A stretch of DNA of 64,000 bases from Closterium sp. Naga37s-1 (lineage: Eukaryota > Streptophyta > Zygnematophyceae > Desmidiales > Closteriaceae), in assembly GCA_947471745.1 (NCBI GenBank), contig CANJKZ010000541.1, positions 124,001 through 188,000 on the forward strand. The letters run 5' to 3'. The notes below the pieces were generated by a model that made no database searches, had not been told where the DNA came from, and worked only from the letters and a program-made list of their open reading frames with translations. Each line of letters opens with the position of its first letter. Positions within the stretch are counted from its first letter, which is position 1. Below are positions 62,701-64,000 of this stretch, one piece after another. The position numbers and the translations under genes were made by a program.

Positions 62701-63305
62701 CCGAGGCCATGACTGACCATCTCTCGGCTCCTCTGAGACAGATCCGAGCAGATTGGCATTTCGCTCACAAAAACATGAATTGGTCATCTTATGTTGCTCA
62801 ATAAAATGCGCTGATCTGGCATAGAATGCTAAGTTACTGTGGAGTGGACGCTGAAAATGGTCAGCGCCCGGCATCTAGACGCCGCGGCAGAGTGCAATGT
62901 ACATGGATAGTGCACTACATGAGGCCCCAACTGTCATAGTGTTGTGAGCCCAATTTAATTCATTGTGAATGCCGTGCAAAATAGGCTTGTTTTCCAGCAT
63001 TGGACTGTCTTGTATGGATGTGGCTTGTGCAGATTGCATATGAATAAAAAAGGATAAGTGCTCACATGTAAAAGAGAAGAGAAGCCATTATGCGCCTACC
63101 TTGTTAGGCGCAGGCCTTGCCTGGTCTAGCAATGCAATGTCACCATACTCACACTATGTCAGGGAGGTCACGTCCATCCTGGGTTCGCGCTGGCCTCGCC
63201 TGGCCTAGCTTGCCCGAGCACTGCGATACTCACAAGTATGTCAGGGTGGTGAAGTCCCCAATGAAAGTGGGAATAGCCCCGGTCACACCACTCAAGTAGA
63301 GATCC
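50710..63305 (-). CDS. LRR receptor-like kinase gene 2 (multi-exon, both ends incomplete)
   Basis: Inverted paralog of gene 1. Eleven exons found on the minus strand: 63305-63234, 62450-62379, 61275-61204 and 59448-59377 (LRRs, 72 bp each), 58138-58008 (Cys cap), 57426-57175 (stalk/TM), 56353-56151, 51764-51620, 51504-51365, 51104-50965 and 50797-50710 (kinase). Kinase exons 1-4 have exactly the gene 1 lengths (203, 145, 140, 140); exon 5 is one codon longer. All kinase motifs up to subdomain IX are intact and there is no internal stop. The last kinase exon is not visible, so the kinase lacks the C-terminal end of its C lobe as it stands. The introns carry many transposons. It is probably a 3'-truncated gene; a distant last exon cannot be excluded. 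Confidence 0.85.
50965..51104 (-). CDS. Gene 2 kinase exon 4 (DFG and activation segment)
   Basis: 140 bp: [43 protein letters not shown] and the GTPGYxDP motif are canonical. Acceptor CAACAG, donor GTGAGT. Confidence 0.9.
51365..51504 (-). CDS. Gene 2 kinase exon 3 (catalytic loop)
   Basis: 140 bp: [31 protein letters not shown] (canonical). It ends ATGCAG and the intron starts GCAAGC, the same GC donor as gene 1. Confidence 0.9.
51620..51764 (-). CDS. Gene 2 kinase exon 2
   Basis: 145 bp: [20 protein letters not shown] and [19 protein letters not shown]. Acceptor GGCAG, donor GTACCA. Confidence 0.89.
51838..52530 (+). pseudogene. Copia integrase relic in gene 2 intron
   Basis: Plus-strand fragments CRIHPDGGGECL, LQPTGVAESRVWKITKTARC, then the HAAFLTNLYPH-like and LPTLTPTELWT-like segments and HVWGSIVHVLIHP, in shifting frames. 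Different lineage from A-D. It may belong with the RNase H relic at 55040-55755. Confidence 0.7.
52660..52875. mobile_element. GTTCG-type hAT miniature element, left end lost
   Basis: Dense CGAACATGTTCG and GTTCGGGCGAACC words. The right terminus TTGCTCATGTCTA equals the inverted left end of the element at 55142 (TAGACATGAG). No left terminus or duplication found. Confidence 0.65.
52876..53860. other. Gene 2 intron, unassigned AT-rich stretch
   Basis: Minus-strand ORFs at 53104-53319 and 53301-53579 show no motif I can name. Possibly an old LTR-retrotransposon non-coding region. Nothing I can support. Confidence 0.35.
53870..55010 (-). pseudogene. LINE/RT-associated C-terminal domain relic
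   Basis: Reading the minus strand: LLSLTGYGAGDWLLAIPYMP, LHFRLGMPLPVPSCCDCNGK, NHLLRCGTGHGR, HNEVWDECIRMAQDAGFIVQ, DNKKADLAIRARS and, after a break, AGFFPLAVETYGCPSEE. This succession (GAGxWL, rLRLGLP, CxCG, H..CG.G..R.HN, Asp-rich nuclease-like strand, VETxG) is the domain found after reverse transcriptases in many plant and algal non-LTR elements. Frameshifts and stops break it. The RT itself is not in the window. Lies in a gene 2 intron, between copia relics. Confidence 0.6.
55040..55755 (+). pseudogene. Copia RNase H relic, split by a hAT element
   Basis: 55040-55141 reads as a worn SGYSDSS...SSQGYGFSLGSG segment; after the element at 55142-55417 it resumes with STRSS, then FEAELYAATMATQEARWLTC, IWCDNVSTIEVRHNFTHDLV and RADIFTKALPHA. 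Stops occur. Confidence 0.75.
55142..55417. mobile_element. hAT-type miniature element (GTTCG family)
   Basis: 276 bp. Termini TAGACATGAGTACAAGGGCGAAC and, inverted, GTTCGCCCCTTGCTCATCCCTA. Perfect 8-bp duplication AGCGGTCT (55134-55141, 55418-55425). The interior is mostly CGAACACG/CGTGTTCG repeats. No ORF for a transposase. Inserted in a copia RNase H relic. Confidence 0.87.
55756..56150. other. Gene 2 intron, likely copia 3' flank
   Basis: Follows the RNase H relic. Direct and inverted AACAATTAT/CCAACAATG... words around 55880-56000; no coding signal. Confidence 0.4.
56151..56353 (-). CDS. Gene 2 kinase exon 1 (glycine loop and Lys)
   Basis: 203 bp, nearly identical to gene 1's exon: [55 protein letters not shown]. 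Acceptor CGCGCAG, donor GTGAGA. Confidence 0.9.
56354..57174 (-). other. Gene 2 intron, nothing recognised
   Basis: No splice-bounded conserved exon or element termini seen. Confidence 0.5.
57175..57426 (-). CDS. Gene 2 Pro-rich stalk and transmembrane exon
   Basis: 252 bp: PGSTIASPSPPNASQTPPPS, then [20 protein letters not shown] and GALVWWWGYKKG. 36 bp shorter than gene 1's exon, in frame. Acceptor CTCCAG, donor GTAACA. Confidence 0.85.
58008..58138 (-). CDS. Gene 2 Cys-rich cap exon
   Basis: 131 bp: DLKFAEVTCPRDFTECVVEQ then SAFCGICQSFCSTCV. Six Cys aligned with the gene 1 cap. Acceptor GTGCAG, donor GTGAGA. Confidence 0.82.
58651..58979. mobile_element. hAT-type miniature element (TTTTTTACGG family)
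   Basis: 329 bp. CAAGG...CCTTG termini, 8-bp duplication GCCACCAG (58643-58650, 58980-58987). Both ends contain CGTAAAAAACGG / CCGTTTTTTACG and AAAAAAACG(G/A)CG words in inverted order. No transposase. Confidence 0.82.
59377..59448 (-). CDS. Gene 2 LRR exon (72 bp)
   Basis: GLARSNFVGNLPASLG then SLKDLRVL. Acceptor CAACAG, donor GTAAGA. Confidence 0.83.
59547..59859. mobile_element. hAT-type miniature element (GTTCG family)
   Basis: 313 bp. Termini TAGGGATGAGCAAG and, inverted, TTGCTCAACCCTA; duplication GCTGCTGC (59539-59546, 59860-59867). The interior is built from GAACACGAACGTGTTCG-type palindromes. Confidence 0.87.
60122..60162. repeat. 41-bp hairpin
   Basis: TGATGAGGCGATTTTT and its complement AAAAATCGCCTCATCA around AGTCGACTC: a nearly perfect 16-bp stem. 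It lies in a gene 2 intron. Role unknown. Confidence 0.8.
60187..60947. mobile_element. hAT-type miniature element (GACCCG family)
   Basis: 761 bp. Termini TAGAGATGAGCATTTG and, inverted, CAGATGCTCATCTCTA; 8-bp duplication TGTCAACG (60179-60186, 60948-60955). Both subterminal regions (about 60210-60395 and 60760-60930) are arrays of GACCCG/CGGGTC. The middle 350 bp is unique, with no transposase motif. Confidence 0.88.
61204..61275 (-). CDS. Gene 2 LRR exon (72 bp)
   Basis: NLGQNMLAGALPPSLA then NLQYLTQL. Acceptor GTGCAG, donor GTGAGT. Confidence 0.85.
61305..61605. repeat. 18-bp minisatellite
   Basis: About 16-17 copies of CAAGGGGGAGTGATGCGC variants, lying immediately upstream of a gene 2 LRR exon on the minus strand. 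Creates HHSPLA and PPWRIT repeat ORFs that I do not accept as genes. Confidence 0.92.
61682..62250. mobile_element. hAT-type miniature element (GACCCG family)
   Basis: 569 bp. Termini TAGGCATGGGCATCTGGCCCG and the inverted CGGGCCAAATGCCCATCCCTA; 8-bp duplication GTTGCGCT (61674-61681, 62251-62258). Dense GACCCG/CGGGTC arrays at both sides. Confidence 0.88.
62255..62345. repeat. 24-bp tandem repeat
   Basis: Four copies of GCGCTGCCTAAGATAGGTAG variants next to the hAT element's right duplication. Confidence 0.85.
62379..62450 (-). CDS. Gene 2 LRR exon (72 bp)
   Basis: DLGYNSLTGAIPESIS then RLTNLRYL. Acceptor CATTAG, donor GTGAGT. Confidence 0.86.
62451..63233 (-). other. Gene 2 intron, with a partial LRR exon copy
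   Basis: At about 63149-63186 ACTCAC.CTATGTCAGGGAGGTCACGTCC resembles the donor end of the exon at 63234-63305 and its flank, then diverges: an eroded duplicate. Otherwise nothing recognised. Confidence 0.5.
63234..63305 (-). CDS. Gene 2 first visible LRR exon (72 bp)
   Basis: DLYLSGVTGAIPTFIG then DFTTLTYL. Acceptor ATCAG, donor GTGAGT. The gene's upstream exons lie beyond this point or beyond the window. Confidence 0.84.
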
Positions 63306-63666
63306 CTGATGGCATGTCATGTCAGAAGGATTCCACATTGGGATGGAAATCCAGGGAAGGAGATTGGGAGGGCATCAATGAGGGAGGTTACGATGAAGAG
63401 TATTGGCTTCTGCTGGCTCATCCAAGAAGCCTGGAAATGTGGTTCGAAACATACATGCCATGCCAACCTTGAACCAGCCAGCCATTCGAGCCGTGGATCG
63501 TGCGTCATGTCATCCATGCCATGCGGCGACACACGAGCATTCTACAGGTCGACTTGTAAGTTGTACCCGACTCGTTTTCGCTTGACTCAGTCGAGTTTCG
63601 AGCCAAGTCGAGAAAAACTCGAGACGGGCTTTATTCACTAGAATAGAAAGCGACTCGCCACTCAGC
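63306..63666. other. Unassigned, GACTCG-rich towards the end
   Basis: No LRR exon found. From 63545 to 63630 GTCGA/ACTCG/CTCGAG words resemble the intronic block at 505-850. Confidence 0.4.
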
Positions 63667-64000
63667 TCGTGGGTGGGTGGGTGGGTGGGTGGGTGGGTGG
63701 GTGGGTGGGTGGGTGGGTGGGTGGGTGGGTGGGTGGGTGGGTGGGTGGGTGGGTGGGTGGGTGGGTGGGTGGGTGGGTGGGTGGGTGGGTGGGTGGGTGG
63801 GTGGGTGGGTGGGTGGGTGGGTGGGTGGGTGGGTGGGTGGGTGGGTGGGTGGGTGGGTGGGTGGGTGGGTGGGTGGGTGGGTGGGTGGGTGGGTGGGTGG
63901 GTGGGTGGGTGGGTGGGTGGGGTGGGTGGGTGGGTGGGTGGGTGGGTGGGTGGGTGGGTGGGTGGGTGGGTGGGTGGGTGGGTGGGTGGGTGGGTGGGGT
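63667..64000 (+). repeat. (TGGG)n microsatellite at the window edge
   Basis: About 330 bp of almost perfect GTGG/GGTG tetranucleotide, with a phase slip near 63920 and another at the very end. It runs off the window. The G-rich strand has more than 80 G-triplets and should form G-quadruplexes. Confidence 0.97.

Noticed and set aside
63667..64000. Telomeric repeat
   Set aside because: The unit is TGGG, not TTTAGGG or a known algal variant, and genes continue up to it.

Overview
The window looks like nuclear DNA of a streptophyte with a repeat-rich, intron-rich genome. Evidence: plant-type leucine-rich-repeat receptor kinases (LRR-RLKs) built from 72-bp LRR exons, GT-AG introns with one conserved GC-AG intron, many Ty1/copia elements, and hAT-type miniature elements with 8-bp target duplications. 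A zygnematophyte (Closterium-like) alga is my best guess, but this is inference; no rRNA or organellar marker is present to fix it.

Layout: (1) About 1-14,075, plus strand: LRR-RLK gene 1, 16 recognisable exons (8 LRRs, Cys-rich cap, Pro-rich/TM exon, 6 kinase exons), all in phase. One LRR exon carries an in-frame TAG, and a 4,959-bp gag-only LTR retrotransposon (1548-6506) sits in one intron. (2) 14,076-17,304: unassigned DNA and copia debris. (3) 17,305 to about 22,510, minus strand: an unrecognised six-exon gene with a very long Glu tract. One of its introns carries a tandem array of exact 446-bp units full of CCACGTCA motifs. Its 5' end abuts a copia fragment and no start codon is visible. 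(4) 22,520-27,426: a copia 3' fragment and a decayed 5'-less copia element (B). (5) 28,087-35,915: complete but mutated copia element A (127-bp LTRs). (6) 36,467-42,576, minus strand: copia element C (445-bp LTRs). (7) 43,027-50,415: a solo LTR of family C, split by the very young copia element D (43,110-50,066; identical 142-bp LTRs), which has pol but no visible gag. (8) About 50,710-63,305, minus strand: LRR-RLK gene 2, a divergent paralog in inverted orientation with identical sizes for most kinase exons but no visible last kinase exon. Its introns hold copia and LINE-like relics and five hAT-type miniature elements. (9) The right edge is a roughly 330-bp (TGGG)n tract.

How it fits together: two inverted receptor-kinase paralogs frame about 36 kb of nested transposon insertions. 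Target-site duplications date the insertions relative to one another: D is younger than the family-C solo LTR, and hAT-4 is younger than the copia RNase H relic it splits. Most retrotransposon ORFs are broken. Element D is closest to intact (a single C-run frameshift). The best candidate for something undescribed is the six-exon unknown gene with its motif-dense intronic satellite. The best coherent structural observation is the set of hAT-type miniature elements, each filled with its own short repeated motif.
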